Assembly: GCA_038523925.1 (NCBI GenBank)
Contig: JBCBIY010000013.1
Coordinates: 1 to 64,000, forward strand
Source of the DNA: JBCBWG01 sp038523925
GTDB lineage: Bacteria > Pseudomonadota > Alphaproteobacteria > Rhizobiales > Hyphomicrobiaceae
Direction: 5' to 3'
Length of the DNA stretch: 64,000 nt
The translations under genes and the position numbers were made by a program. Below, piece after piece: positions 43,712 to 52,660 of the stretch (within the stretch, counting starts at the first letter, position 1; the number at the start of each line of letters is the position of its first letter). The notes beneath the pieces were generated by a model that made no database searches, had not been told where the DNA came from, and worked only from the letters and a program-made list of their open reading frames with translations.

Positions 43712-44798
43712 CAAGCCCGGCTCGCCCGCGCCGCCGACGTACGAACCGCTCGGTTACGATGCGTTCGAACGCGGCCCCGTGACGTCTCCGCCGCGCCCGC
43801 CAGAACCACCGGAGCCGCCGTCAGGCGCGCCGCCGCTGCCCCCGCCACGCGACTTCGATGTCGCCCCCTCTGGCGCGCATGATCGGGCCAACGCGTCTGC
43901 ATCGGCACCCATCGTGCCCGCGCGTTCCGTCACGGGCAGCTCACTCGTGCTCGTCATCGCGATCATGTGCTTCCTCGCCTGTCTCACCGCAGGCGCCGTC
44001 TACCTCATGAACCAATCGGCGTCGGCGTGGGTGCGCAATATCGCGAGCGAGGTCACGGTTCAGGTCGAGGTCGACAAGGAAACGGACGTCGCCGCGCACA
44101 TGCGGTCGGTCAACGCATTTCTTGCGAGCCAGCCCGGCATTCAATCGACCACGATCATTCCAGTTTCGACATCGCGTGCGCTTCTTGAGCCCTGGCTCGG
44201 CGCGTCCGACGCGCTTGAAGCGCTGCCAATCCCGCGGCTTATCGCAATTCAGATCGACCGCAACCGCCCGCCCGACCTGGACGAGGTCCGCGCGCGGCTG
44301 AGCTCAGGTTTCACCGGCGTCAGTCTCGACGATCATCGCCAATGGCAGCAGCAGATCCGGACCGTCACCAACAGCTTCGCGCTCGGCGGACTTGCGATCC
44401 TGCTTCTCGTCGGCGCGGCGACGACCGCCATCATCGTGTCCGCCACCCGCAGCGCGATGCTGTCCAACCGCGGCATCGTCGAAGTCCTCCACTTCGTCGG
44501 CGCGACCGATAAGTTCATCGCCCGCGAGTTCGAGCGCCACTTCCTATCGCTCGGCATCCGCGCAGGCCTCGTTGGCGCCTTCGCAGCAACGCTCGCGTTT
44601 CTCGCCATGCCGACGGTCATGGGCCTCATTGGCGGCGGCACGATGAGCATGGCGGAAGTCAGGCGCATCATCGGCAGCGGCAGCCTCGACGGGCAGGGCT
44701 TCATCGTGCTCGGGCTGGTTGTGGTTGCGATATCAGCGATTTGCATGATCACATCGCGATTCAGTGTTTACCGCATTCTGAACGCCCGCGACGACTGA
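43695..44798 (+). CDS. ftsX: Cell division membrane protein FtsX
   Basis: The ATG at 43695 gives 367 residues. A proline-rich cytoplasmic N-terminus (about 1-75, with PRPPEPPEPPSG) precedes helix 1 (about 85-107), an extracytoplasmic domain, and three more helices (about 220-245, 275-300 and 330-355), the usual FtsX layout. The N-terminal proline-rich tail is longer than in E. coli. It overlaps ftsE in another frame, showing coupled expression. Confidence 0.93.
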   Translation: MSGSYDKPGSPAPPTYEPLGYDAFERGPVTSPPRPPEPPEPPSGAPPLPPPRDFDVAPSGAHDRANASASAPIVPARSVTGSSLVLVIAIMCFLACLTAGAVYLMNQSASAWVRNIASEVTVQVEVDKETDVAAHMRSVNAFLASQPGIQSTTIIPVSTSRALLEPWLGASDALEALPIPRLIAIQIDRNRPPDLDEVRARLSSGFTGVSLDDHRQWQQQIRTVTNSFALGGLAILLLVGAATTAIIVSATRSAMLSNRGIVEVLHFVGATDKFIAREFERHFLSLGIRAGLVGAFAATLAFLAMPTVMGLIGGGTMSMAEVRRIIGSGSLDGQGFIVLGLVVVAISAICMITSRFSVYRILNARDD

Positions 44799-44850
44799 GC
44801 CGGCGTGAGGCGCCGTACACGGATCGCTGCTGACAACCGGTGGACGATCT

Positions 44851-45672
44851 GTGAGCGCCGTTCGATCGCCTCCGATTTCAAGATTGCGCCGGCCCGCAAA
44901 CCAGCCGAGAACACGTGTCATGACGTCAGAGGCCGCGACATCGAACGCGCAACCGACCGCGCCGGACCGGACGCCACGCACCCTAAGGCGACGCCGCTTT
45001 GCGATGATCGCCACCTGCGCCTTTGCGTTTGTCTCAGCCGCCCTCCTCGCAGGCTTCTTCGCCTTCGCAAGTCACGTCACCGGCCCGTTGTCGCGGCCGC
45101 TCAACACGCAGCCGGTCGCCGATGGCATTGTGGCGCTCACCGGTAGCAGCGCACGCATCGCAGAAGCGGGCCGGCTGCTTGGCCGCGCCCGCGCCAATCG
45201 TCTGCTTATTTCAGGCGTGAACCGCCGAACGACCGGCGAGGACCTGCGGCGTCTGACAACGCTGTCGAAGCCGCGGTTCTCCTGCTGCGTCGACATCGGC
45301 TACGAGGCACAGAATACGCGCGGCAACGGCATTGAAGCGGCCGCGTGGATCGCACAGAACAGTTTCCGCCGCGTCCTCGTTGTCACGTCCGCGTTCCACA
45401 TGCCGCGCAGCCTGACAGAGCTTGCCCGCTGGTCCCCGCGCACAACGTGGGTTCCCTACCCCGTCGCGCCGCGCCGCCGCCCGCCAGGGCCATGGTGGCT
45501 GAACGCCGGCCAGTTGCAGCTCTTGCTTGGCGAGTACGTCAAGTTTCTCCCGTCGGCGGCGCGCTACGTCGTCGCCCGTGGCGTCGATCGTATCTGGCCG
45601 CAGAAACCTGTCGCCAGGCAGCGTCCGGCCCCGCCGCCGCCCGTCCCGCGATCCGGCATCACAAGCTCCTGA
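44851..45672 (+). CDS. YdcF-family (DUF218) membrane-anchored protein
   Basis: The GTG at 44851 gives 273 residues; an ATG at 44920 in frame may be the true start. A helix at about 50-74 is followed by the DUF218 domain: DGIVALTGSSARIAEAGRLL, ANRLLISGVN, and RVLVVTSAFHMPRS. A Pro/Arg-rich tail ends the chain. Known YdcF proteins influence the cell envelope, but the reaction is unclear. Its place between ftsX and plsC is conserved in Hyphomicrobiales. Confidence 0.85.
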   Translation: MSAVRSPPISRLRRPANQPRTRVMTSEAATSNAQPTAPDRTPRTLRRRRFAMIATCAFAFVSAALLAGFFAFASHVTGPLSRPLNTQPVADGIVALTGSSARIAEAGRLLGRARANRLLISGVNRRTTGEDLRRLTTLSKPRFSCCVDIGYEAQNTRGNGIEAAAWIAQNSFRRVLVVTSAFHMPRSLTELARWSPRTTWVPYPVAPRRRPPGPWWLNAGQLQLLLGEYVKFLPSAARYVVARGVDRIWPQKPVARQRPAPPPPVPRSGITSS

Positions 45673-45679
45673 TCTCACC

Positions 45680-46471
45680 ATGGCGACGTCTGACATAGCG
45701 CCGGCGCCGGCGGACGAACCCGCAACGCGCGCGCGCGGCGTAACGCCCCGCAGCTTGGCTTTCGCCGTGCTCTTCTATGTCGTGACCGCTCTGTTCCTGA
45801 TCCTCGGCAGCCCGCTGCTGTTTGGTCCACGGAGCTGGGCGATGGCGGGGCTCAAGGCGCATGCACGCGCGATCTTGGTTCTGCTCCGCATCGTGGCCGG
45901 CACGCGGATGGAGGTGCGCGGCCGCGAGCACTTGCCAGACGGCCCATGCCTTGCCGTCGCCAAGCATCAGTCAGCGTGGGAGACGATGGCGCTCATCCCG
46001 CTGTTCCGCGATCCCGCCATCGTGCTTAAGGCAGAGCTAGCACGCATCCCGCTTTACGGCTGGTTCTGTGTGAAGTTTGAACATGTGCTCGTGCGCCGTG
46101 ACCGGCAGGCGGCCGCGCTTAAACTGATGGTCACCGATGCGCGCGAGCGGGTCGCCGCCGGCCGCGAAGTTCTGATCTTCCCAGAGGGCACGCGGAAAGC
46201 ACCGGGAGCAGCCCCTGACTACAAGCCGGGGTTCGTTGCGCTCTACGACGGCCTCGACGTGCCGCTGGTCCCGATCGCGCTCAACTCCGGTGTCTTCTGG
46301 CCGCCCAAATCGAGCCTCGCCTATCCGGGGACCATCATCGTCGATATTGCCCCGCCCATTCTGCCCGGCAAAAACCGCCGCGAGGTTCGCGACGAGGTGA
46401 TCGACATCATCGAGGCGCGCACGGCCGCCCTGCAGCGCGAGGCGGGCTTCAACGGCCCGGTGACGACCTGA
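45680..46471 (+). CDS. plsC: 1-acyl-sn-glycerol-3-phosphate acyltransferase
   Basis: PlsC makes phosphatidic acid. The ATG at 45680 gives 263 residues with a membrane helix near residues 27-50 and the acyltransferase blocks KHQSAWETM, FPEGTRKAPG and VPIALNSGVFW. The usual H-x4-D catalytic pair reads H-x4-E here, a conservative change also common among related proteins. It starts seven bases after the ydcF-like stop. Confidence 0.92.
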   Translation: MATSDIAPAPADEPATRARGVTPRSLAFAVLFYVVTALFLILGSPLLFGPRSWAMAGLKAHARAILVLLRIVAGTRMEVRGREHLPDGPCLAVAKHQSAWETMALIPLFRDPAIVLKAELARIPLYGWFCVKFEHVLVRRDRQAAALKLMVTDARERVAAGREVLIFPEGTRKAPGAAPDYKPGFVALYDGLDVPLVPIALNSGVFWPPKSSLAYPGTIIVDIAPPILPGKNRREVRDEVIDIIEARTAALQREAGFNGPVTT

Positions 46472-46515
46472 GCCAACGCGGCGGTCGTCAAAGATCGCAA
46501 CAAAGATCAAAAATA

Positions 46516-46530
46516 GAACATGATAAGAAC
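46516..46530. promoter_or_regulatory. Candidate LexA (SOS) box upstream of nrdJ
   Basis: GAAC-ATGATAA-GAAC is an exact GAAC-N7-GAAC direct repeat, the reverse complement of the GTTC-N7-GTTC box described for alphaproteobacterial LexA. It lies 83 bases before the nrdJ ATG in the only AT-rich stretch of this intergenic space. No cobalamin riboswitch or NrdR box was recognised here. Confidence 0.55.
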
Positions 46531-46612
46531 ATTTGATTGACGCGGTTAGGCCGGGCGCTTAAGTTTAGGGCTCAAGAGGCGCGCGTCGCCGGCCCGATCA
46601 CGAGACGTCCTA

Positions 46613-48976
46613 ATGCCCGCACTAGCCCATCCCGACCCCTTTGCGCTCGCCCCGATCGCCGAGGAGATTTGGCGGGAGAAATACCGCTTCAACGGCAATG
46701 ATACGCGCGGCGCCGACCTCACGATTGCGGATACCTGGGCGCGGGTTGCCGATGCGGCAGCGTCGGCCGAGACCGGCGGGGCTGCGGCTGAAGCGCATTG
46801 GCGCGAGCGCTTCCGCGAAGCCATGGCGTCGTTCGCGTTTCTGCCGGGCGGACGCATTCTGGCCGGTGCCGGCACCGGCCGGCGCGTCACGCTGTTCAAC
46901 TGCTTCGTGCTCGGCGAAATCCCGGACACACTCGATGGCATCTTCGCGGGGCTTCAGGATGCCGCGGTCACGATGCAGCAGGGTGGCGGGATCGGGCATG
47001 ACTTCTCGACGCTGCGGCCACGCGGCGCGACGCTCAGGGCGACGGGGGCAAGTGCCTCCGGCCCGGTGAGCTTCATGGACGTTTGGGATGCGATGTGCCG
47101 AACGGTGATGTCGGCTGGTGCGCGGCGCGGCGCGATGATGGCGACGCTGCGTTGTGATCACCCTGACATCCGGCTTTTCATTGAGGCCAAACAAGCCCGC
47201 GGTCGCCTGACGAACTTCAACTTGTCTGTGCTGGTAACCGACGCATTCATCGCAGCCGTCCGCGCCGACGGGCCGTGGGATCTCGTCTTCGACGGCCACA
47301 TCTATGAGACGATCTCGGCCCGCGCGCTCTGGCACGACATCATGACGGCGACCTACGATCACGCCGAGCCGGGCGTGATCTTCATCGACCGCGTTAACGC
47401 GGCCAACAATCTCGGCTACTGCGAAACGATTGCGGCGACGAACCCTTGCGGGGAACAACCGCTGCCGCCCTATGGCGCCTGCCTGCTGGGCGCGATGAAC
47501 CTGACGCGGTTCGTGGCCCAGCCGTTTTCAGATGAAGCCCGGCTCGATACCGCGAGGCTCGCCGCGCATGTGAAGACCGCTGTCCGCCTGCTCGACAATA
47601 TCATCGACGTCTCGAACTACCCGCTCGAGGCACAGCGTCGCGAGGCGGTTGCGAAGCGGCGGCTTGGGCTCGGCATTACGGGTCTTGCGAATGCGCTAGC
47701 GATGTGTGGCGCCCGCTATGGCGGCAACGAGGCCGTCGCGCTGACAGAAAGCTGGCTACGGACGTTGAAGCTTGCCGCTTACGAAGCGAGCGCCGATCTC
47801 GCAGCCGAGAAGGGCGCGTTCCCGCTGTGTGACAGCGATGCCCTGCTTGCGCGCGCGAACCTCGCCGACCTGCCGGACGACCTCAGGCAGCGCATCGCAA
47901 AGCATGGCCTGCGCAACGGCTGCCTGACGACAATTGCGCCGACGGGCACCATCTCGCTCGTCGCAGGCAACGTCTCAAGCGGCATCGAACCGACGTTCGC
48001 ACGATCGTCACGCAGGCGCGTCCTGGAGGCCGACGGTTCAACGCGCCAGACGGTCGTGACCGACTACGCCGCAGCGCTCCACAAGGCCTTGACCGGCACG
48101 GAGATCAGCGACGGCCTCCTGCCCGACGTCGACGCGCTGACGCCCGCAGACCACATCCGGATGCAGCGGGCAGCCCAAGCTCACATCGACAGCGCCATCT
48201 CGAAGACCATCAACTGCCCGTCCGACATCCCGTTCGCAGCCTTCGAAAACATCTACCTTGACGCGTTCGATGCCGGCCTCAAGGGCTGCACGACGTATCG
48301 GCCAAGCGCGATCCGGGGCGCGGTGCTGGAAGCGATCGGGGATGCAAAGCCTGCGACAGATGCGGACGGTGGCGCGGGCGCGGCAAACACGGACGCCGCC
48401 GGCGCTGCCAGTGGTGGCGGAGACGGCAACAGTGGCGGCCAAAACGTGATTTACCTCGCGCCACCGGACCCCGGAGATGACGCGCTCGCAGGCGTAACCT
48501 ACCGCCATGCCTTGCCGGGCGATGCCGGAACGCTGCGCGTGACAGTCAACGACACGGTCGTGCACGGCCGGCCGCGCCCGTGCGAAATCCTGATCTCAAG
48601 CGATGTCGCGGAAGACCAGGTCTGGCTCGGCGGTCTTGCGCGCATGGCAAGCGCCCTCCTCGCGCGCGACGGCAATGCCCAAAGCGTCGTCGATGTATTG
48701 CGCAGCCCGCGCCGCCGCGCGGCCGCAGGCGCCGCCGGACCGTCAGGCGCTGACGTCACGGACCGTGCCGTACTTGATGCCGTCGCCGACGCGCTCTCGC
48801 GCCATCATGCCGCCCACCGCGAGAGCTGTGGCCGGACGGGCGCTGCCGCCCCTGAACCGCAACTGCCGGACGGGGCTGCGACTGCGTCGACCTGCCCCTC
48901 CTGCGGCGAAGACGCGAGGATCAGCTTTGAGGGCTGCTGGGTCTGCCGGAGCTGCGGGGTTGCTGCGTGTGGTTAA
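46613..48976 (+). CDS. nrdJ: Class II (adenosylcobalamin) ribonucleotide reductase
   Basis: It reduces ribonucleotides to deoxyribonucleotides using B12, with or without oxygen. The 787 residues show CFVLGEIPD (redox Cys near 100), QQGGGIGHDFSTLRP, ATNPCGEQPLPPYGACLLG with the thiyl-radical site, and IAPTGTISLVAGNVSSG. After about residue 570 comes a Gly/Ala/Asp-rich linker, then an extra domain. The C-terminus has CPSC...CWVCRSCG, a zinc-ribbon-like group that may also hold the reducible Cys pair. A candidate LexA box precedes it; DnaA-box-like 9-mers follow it. Confidence 0.95.
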   Translation: MPALAHPDPFALAPIAEEIWREKYRFNGNDTRGADLTIADTWARVADAAASAETGGAAAEAHWRERFREAMASFAFLPGGRILAGAGTGRRVTLFNCFVLGEIPDTLDGIFAGLQDAAVTMQQGGGIGHDFSTLRPRGATLRATGASASGPVSFMDVWDAMCRTVMSAGARRGAMMATLRCDHPDIRLFIEAKQARGRLTNFNLSVLVTDAFIAAVRADGPWDLVFDGHIYETISARALWHDIMTATYDHAEPGVIFIDRVNAANNLGYCETIAATNPCGEQPLPPYGACLLGAMNLTRFVAQPFSDEARLDTARLAAHVKTAVRLLDNIIDVSNYPLEAQRREAVAKRRLGLGITGLANALAMCGARYGGNEAVALTESWLRTLKLAAYEASADLAAEKGAFPLCDSDALLARANLADLPDDLRQRIAKHGLRNGCLTTIAPTGTISLVAGNVSSGIEPTFARSSRRRVLEADGSTRQTVVTDYAAALHKALTGTEISDGLLPDVDALTPADHIRMQRAAQAHIDSAISKTINCPSDIPFAAFENIYLDAFDAGLKGCTTYRPSAIRGAVLEAIGDAKPATDADGGAGAANTDAAGAASGGGDGNSGGQNVIYLAPPDPGDDALAGVTYRHALPGDAGTLRVTVNDTVVHGRPRPCEILISSDVAEDQVWLGGLARMASALLARDGNAQSVVDVLRSPRRRAAAGAAGPSGADVTDRAVLDAVADALSRHHAAHRESCGRTGAAAPEPQLPDGAATASTCPSCGEDARISFEGCWVCRSCGVAACG

Positions 48977-49016
48977 CCCCTGGAAACACAGCGCTTCTTG
49001 CGACATCTGTGGATAA
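48968..49016. promoter_or_regulatory. Pair of DnaA-box-like 9-mers after nrdJ
   Basis: TGTGGATAA at 49008-49016 is a perfect complement of the consensus DnaA box TTATCCACA. TGTGGTTAA at 48968-48976, overlapping the nrdJ stop, differs by one base. They have the same orientation. They could serve DnaA control or titration; chance occurrence cannot be excluded. Confidence 0.4.
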
Positions 49017-49185
49017 ATTCATTCGGAGCGGAACCGAAACGCGCATTAACCGTCCTCTAAGCACACTCTGCAAAAGCCGGCAGAATTGCCCAAATTCGGC
49101 TTCAAACGGGCGCAACCGTTAATTGCGGGCCCGTAGCGTCGCAGTTGCAAGGACGTGTTGTCAGTACGGGGTAGAGGTCAGGGTC

Positions 49186-49623
49186 ATGAGTACGCGTGTC
49201 GACCAGTTGTCGGAAATCTTCGAGGCCTTTCAGCAGGCCCAGGAGACAGAAGCGCAGGGCCTGACTCCGGCTGCGGGCGAGTTCGAGTTCTGGCCGGGCG
49301 CCAGTGGTGGCTGCTACGTGCACAGCGTGTTCCGCCTGCGCGACTGCCCTGAGCTGCCAAAGGCCTGCTACATCCTCGTGAACCGGCATGACACAGGCGC
49401 GTGCGAAATCCGCGCGATGGGCCAGACGACCCACGACAGCGCGACGCTCAACCGCGCGCAGATCCGCCAGCAGGCAGCCGAGCTCGGCGCCAATGAAGTG
49501 CACGTCCACTTCCTCGGCACGTCGTACCGCGACCGCGCTGTTGTCCTCTTCGACATCGAGACAGGTCTGACGACGGCCGCTGACGAAGACGGCGAACTCT
49601 ACGTGGACGCGCTCGCCCACTGA
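49186..49623 (+). CDS. Conserved hypothetical soluble protein
   Basis: The ATG at 49186 gives 145 residues without signal or membrane segment. The sequence has an acidic helical N-terminus (LSEIFEAFQQAQETEAQG), a central FEFWPGASGGCYVHSVF and CPELPKACYILV, and ends DEDGELYVDALAH. The balanced composition and Cys/His content look like a real small enzyme or regulator, but I do not recognise it. It is convergent with the ChaC-like gene and 209 bases downstream of nrdJ. Confidence 0.65.
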   Translation: MSTRVDQLSEIFEAFQQAQETEAQGLTPAAGEFEFWPGASGGCYVHSVFRLRDCPELPKACYILVNRHDTGACEIRAMGQTTHDSATLNRAQIRQQAAELGANEVHVHFLGTSYRDRAVVLFDIETGLTTAADEDGELYVDALAH

Positions 49624-49689
49624 CACCGTGCACCGGGCGAGCACCCGCCCAGCCGCCGAGATCAACGCCCGAACCACCGGTCGCGCAAC

Positions 49690-50388
49690 TCAACTGCCAG
49701 CGCTGACGCTGAGGCCCGGGCAATTCATCCGATAGAGAAACCGGCGCCGCTCGGCGCGCTTTGGCTGGCGCACGCGGCCGCCTTGGGCGCGGCTTGCCGC
49801 AACAAGTGCGCGGGCGCTCGGGCTCGATGCTGCACCGTTGCGCGCGGACCGCCGGAAGAAGGGATGGACCAACGCGAGCACGCGGCTGAGCGCGCGCGTG
49901 TCCGCAAAACCGCCCGGCAACTGGTCAACCGCGTTCGCGAGATAGTCGATGTTCGGGCCTGAAATGCCTTCAGCGGCACGGATAAGCTCGGCCTGGCGCA
50001 TTGGCGAGAGCCGGCCCGCATAACTCGGGTGTGCGCGTTCGACGATGTAGGCAATCGCCAAGACGCGCCGATCCGCGGCGCCGCGTACATCAACCGGCAC
50101 CTGCACCTCGCGATAGACGCCGTTCACCTGCTCGCGAGCGCGCAGATACGAAAGGACTTCGGCCGCATCCGACGCCGCGACGCGATAGGCACAGCCGTGG
50201 CACACACCACCGATATCGAGGCCGAGCACGAGCCCGGGCCGCCGCTCGGTGCCGCGATGGTGCGTGGAGTAGACGCAAAAGCTGCGGTTGAACCCGGTGA
50301 GCGTCGCCGGCGCGCGTTCAGCGAAGGGGAAGCCCGGGCGCCAAATGAGCGAGCCATACCCGAAGACCCAGAGTGCGTCCCCGCTCAT
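49690..50388 (-). CDS. ChaC-like gamma-glutamylcyclotransferase
   Basis: ChaC-type enzymes cleave glutathione to 5-oxoproline and Cys-Gly. The 232 residues show the substrate loop FGYGSLIWRPGF (9-20), GLVLGLDIGGVCHGCAYRV in two blocks, and the catalytic-Glu segment REQVNGVYREVQVPV (about 85-99). A basic C-terminal tail (about 185-225) is extra. The ATG overlaps the tyrC stop by four bases, so it ends the hisC-tyrC operon. Confidence 0.88.
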   Translation of the reverse strand: MSGDALWVFGYGSLIWRPGFPFAERAPATLTGFNRSFCVYSTHHRGTERRPGLVLGLDIGGVCHGCAYRVAASDAAEVLSYLRAREQVNGVYREVQVPVDVRGAADRRVLAIAYIVERAHPSYAGRLSPMRQAELIRAAEGISGPNIDYLANAVDQLPGGFADTRALSRVLALVHPFFRRSARNGAASSPSARALVAASRAQGGRVRQPKRAERRRFLYRMNCPGLSVSAGS

Positions 50389-51338
50389 GCACCCTGCTCT
50401 CCATCCGCCGTGTCCTGAACAGCCGTCGTGCGCCGCCCGAAGTCAACTTCAGCCGTGTCTTGTCCGGCATCGATAACGCCGCGGCGGACTTCGCGCGCTT
50501 TGGCAAACAGCGCGAACAACGCATCGCCGTCACCGAAACGGATCGCCCGCTGCAACGCCGACAGATCTTCGGAAAACCGCCCGAGCATCTCGAGCGTCGC
50601 ATCGCGGTTGTTGAGGAAGACGTCGCGCCACATCGTCGGGTCAGATGCCGCGATCCGCGTAAAGTCGCGAAAACCGCCGGCTGAAAACTTGATGACTTCG
50701 GTATCGGTCACCTGCTCAAGGTGTGTCGCCGTGTTGACAATGTTGTAGGCGATCAGGTGCGGAAGATGGCTCGTGATCGCGAGCACGAGGTCGTGGTGCG
50801 CAGCATCCATGATCTCGACGTGCGAGCCCATGGCCCGCCACAGATCGGCAAGCCGCGTGACTGCGGCGGCGTCGGTGTCCGGGTCCGGCGTCAGCACGCA
50901 CCAGCGCCCATCGAACAGTTCAGCGAAGCCCGCATCAGGCCCGGTCTGTTCGCTGCCTGCAATCGGATGCCCGCCGACGAATTGGACGCCGCTTGGCATG
51001 TGCGGGCGCACAGCTTGCACAACCGCGACCTTGACCGAGCCCGCGTCGGTGACGATTGCGCCCGGGCTGAGCGCCGGCGCGATCTCCTCGGCGACGGCCG
51101 CGTTCGCGCCGACGGGCACGCAGAGGATGACCAGGTCGGCGCCCTTAACGGTCGCGCGCGCCGTGTCGAAACTTGCTGACACCAGACCGAGCTCTTCGGC
51201 GCGGGCCCGCGTTTCGCCAGAGCGCGCATGGCCGACGATTTCGGCTGCAAGCCCGCCACGCTGCAGCGCGAGGCTGATCGATGAGCCGATCAGCCCAAGC
51301 CCGATGAGGGCGACGCGGCGGAAGGGCTGAAAGCTCAC
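50385..51338 (-). CDS. tyrC: Prephenate/arogenate (cyclohexadienyl) dehydrogenase
   Basis: It makes 4-hydroxyphenylpyruvate or tyrosine. The GTG at 51338, overlapping the hisC stop as GTGA, gives 317 residues; the frame extends to 51389 but has no supported start there. Features are the NAD site VALIGLGLIGSSISLAL, VTDAGSVKVAV, FVGGHPIAGSEQTGPD with the catalytic His, and SHLPHLIAYNIV. Order hisC-tyrC is typical of the order proposed for this organism. Confidence 0.93.
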   Translation of the reverse strand: MSFQPFRRVALIGLGLIGSSISLALQRGGLAAEIVGHARSGETRARAEELGLVSASFDTARATVKGADLVILCVPVGANAAVAEEIAPALSPGAIVTDAGSVKVAVVQAVRPHMPSGVQFVGGHPIAGSEQTGPDAGFAELFDGRWCVLTPDPDTDAAAVTRLADLWRAMGSHVEIMDAAHHDLVLAITSHLPHLIAYNIVNTATHLEQVTDTEVIKFSAGGFRDFTRIAASDPTMWRDVFLNNRDATLEMLGRFSEDLSALQRAIRFGDGDALFALFAKAREVRRGVIDAGQDTAEVDFGRRTTAVQDTADGEQGA

Positions 51339-52441
51339 GCCGGCGGCCGATCGAGAAATGCGCCGAGCGCATCGGCGACAGCGCGGCAATCATCTTCGAG
51401 GCCAATGGTGATCCGCAGCGCATGCGGCAGCCCATAGGGCACCATGCGGCGGACGAGGATGTTGCGCGACTGCAGGAACGCGTCGGCCTCGGCGGCGGTG
51501 CGGCCCGGCACGTCTGGAAAGTGCACGAGGATGAAGTTGCCAACGCTCGGCGTGACTTGGAGGCCCAGACGGCTCAGCGCGTCAGAGAGCCACGGCAGCC
51601 ACTGGTCGTTGTGCGCAACAGCCTTCTCGACATGCGCGGTATCGGCGACGGCTGCCTGGCCGGCGGCGATCGCGGGCGCGGTCACGTTGAAAGGCCCGCG
51701 GATGCGGTTCAACACATCGGCGATCGCCGGCGGACAGTAAGCCCAGCCGAGCCGGATCGCGGCCAGACCGTGCAGCTTGGAGAACGTGCGCGTCATGACG
51801 GTGTTGTTGGTCGTCGCCACCAGTTCGAGCCCGGCTTCATAGTCGTTCCGCTTGACGTACTCGCAGTACGCCGCGTCGAGCACGAGCACGACGTCTCCCG
51901 GCAGGCTTGCGCGCAGACGCCGGACCTCGTCGAACGGCACATAAGTCCCGGTCGGGTTGTTCGGATTGGCGAGAAATACCATCCGCGTCTTCGGCGTGAC
52001 GCGGGCGAGGATCGCGTCGACGTCGGCGGTATAGTTGGTCTCTGGCGCGACGACCGGGACGCCGCCGCTTGTGAGCGTTGCGATTCTGTAGACGAGAAAG
52101 CCGTGCTCGGTGTGGATCGCCTCGTCGCCGGGGCCGATGTAGGCGGTCGCGATCAGGCTCAGAATTTCATCAGACCCCGTCCCGCAGACGATGTGATCAG
52201 CGTTAAGCCCGTAGGCCGAGGCGAGCGCCGCGCGCAGCGACGTTGCCGCGCCGTCCGGATAGAGTTCGAGATGCGCACCGGCGGCAGCATATGCCTCGCG
52301 CGCCCGCGGCGAAGGGCCGAGCGGCGTCTCATTTGACGAGAGCTTTACCAGCCGGCCCGCACCTTGCGGTTTGCTCGCACCGGGGACGTAGGCCTGAATG
52401 TCGAGAATGCCGGGCTGGGGTATCGGTTGTGTGGCGGTCAT
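51335..52441 (-). CDS. hisC: Histidinol-phosphate aminotransferase
   Basis: A class I/II PLP aminotransferase of 368 residues. Visible are LSSNETPLGPSP (34-45), ANPNNPTGTYVP (about 158-169), DAAYCEY and the PLP-lysine motif RTFSKLHGLAAIRLGW (about 215-230). Given the tyrC neighbour it may also transaminate aromatic substrates, as HisC homologues in such pairs often do. It heads the minus-strand operon and is divergent from metX. Confidence 0.93.
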   Translation of the reverse strand: MTATQPIPQPGILDIQAYVPGASKPQGAGRLVKLSSNETPLGPSPRAREAYAAAGAHLELYPDGAATSLRAALASAYGLNADHIVCGTGSDEILSLIATAYIGPGDEAIHTEHGFLVYRIATLTSGGVPVVAPETNYTADVDAILARVTPKTRMVFLANPNNPTGTYVPFDEVRRLRASLPGDVVLVLDAAYCEYVKRNDYEAGLELVATTNNTVMTRTFSKLHGLAAIRLGWAYCPPAIADVLNRIRGPFNVTAPAIAAGQAAVADTAHVEKAVAHNDQWLPWLSDALSRLGLQVTPSVGNFILVHFPDVPGRTAAEADAFLQSRNILVRRMVPYGLPHALRITIGLEDDCRAVADALGAFLDRPPA

Positions 52442-52577
52442 GGGCAGGTGCGTTGGCGTTGCAGGCGATCGCGGGCCAGGTGGCCGAGAGCGTGAGTGTA
52501 GATGAGGTGCAGGCAGGCGTGATACGCCCGGGACCGCGCAATGGCAAACTCGGCCGAGCTTGCCCGTTATGCCACGC

Positions 52578-52604
52578 GCCTGACGCAGGCTTTGATTGCC
52601 TGCG
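52578..52604 (+). promoter_or_regulatory. Alternative hairpins upstream of metX
   Basis: GCCTG-ACG-CAGGC (52578-52590) and CGCAGGC-TTTGATT-GCCTGCG (52584-52604) share the CAGGC segment and cannot form together. They lie within the 219-base hisC/metX divergent region, about 60 bases before the metX start. The sequence does not match SAM-II, and no U-tract follows. Confidence 0.3.
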
Positions 52605-52660
52605 AATTGATCAATCGCTGAAATGGCCTTAAGTGCGGCGGCTCATCGCCGCGGCGCCGA

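Noticed and set aside
46472..46612. Cobalamin riboswitch before nrdJ
   Set aside because: The 141-base spacer is too short and lacks the conserved B12-box sequence.
48961..49185. Replication origin
   Set aside because: Only two DnaA-like boxes, no AT-rich unwinding stretch and no dnaA, hemE or repABC neighbours.
52442..52660. SAM-II riboswitch before metX
   Set aside because: The hairpin at 52584-52604 has a seven-base loop, and the conserved A-rich pseudoknot strand is missing.
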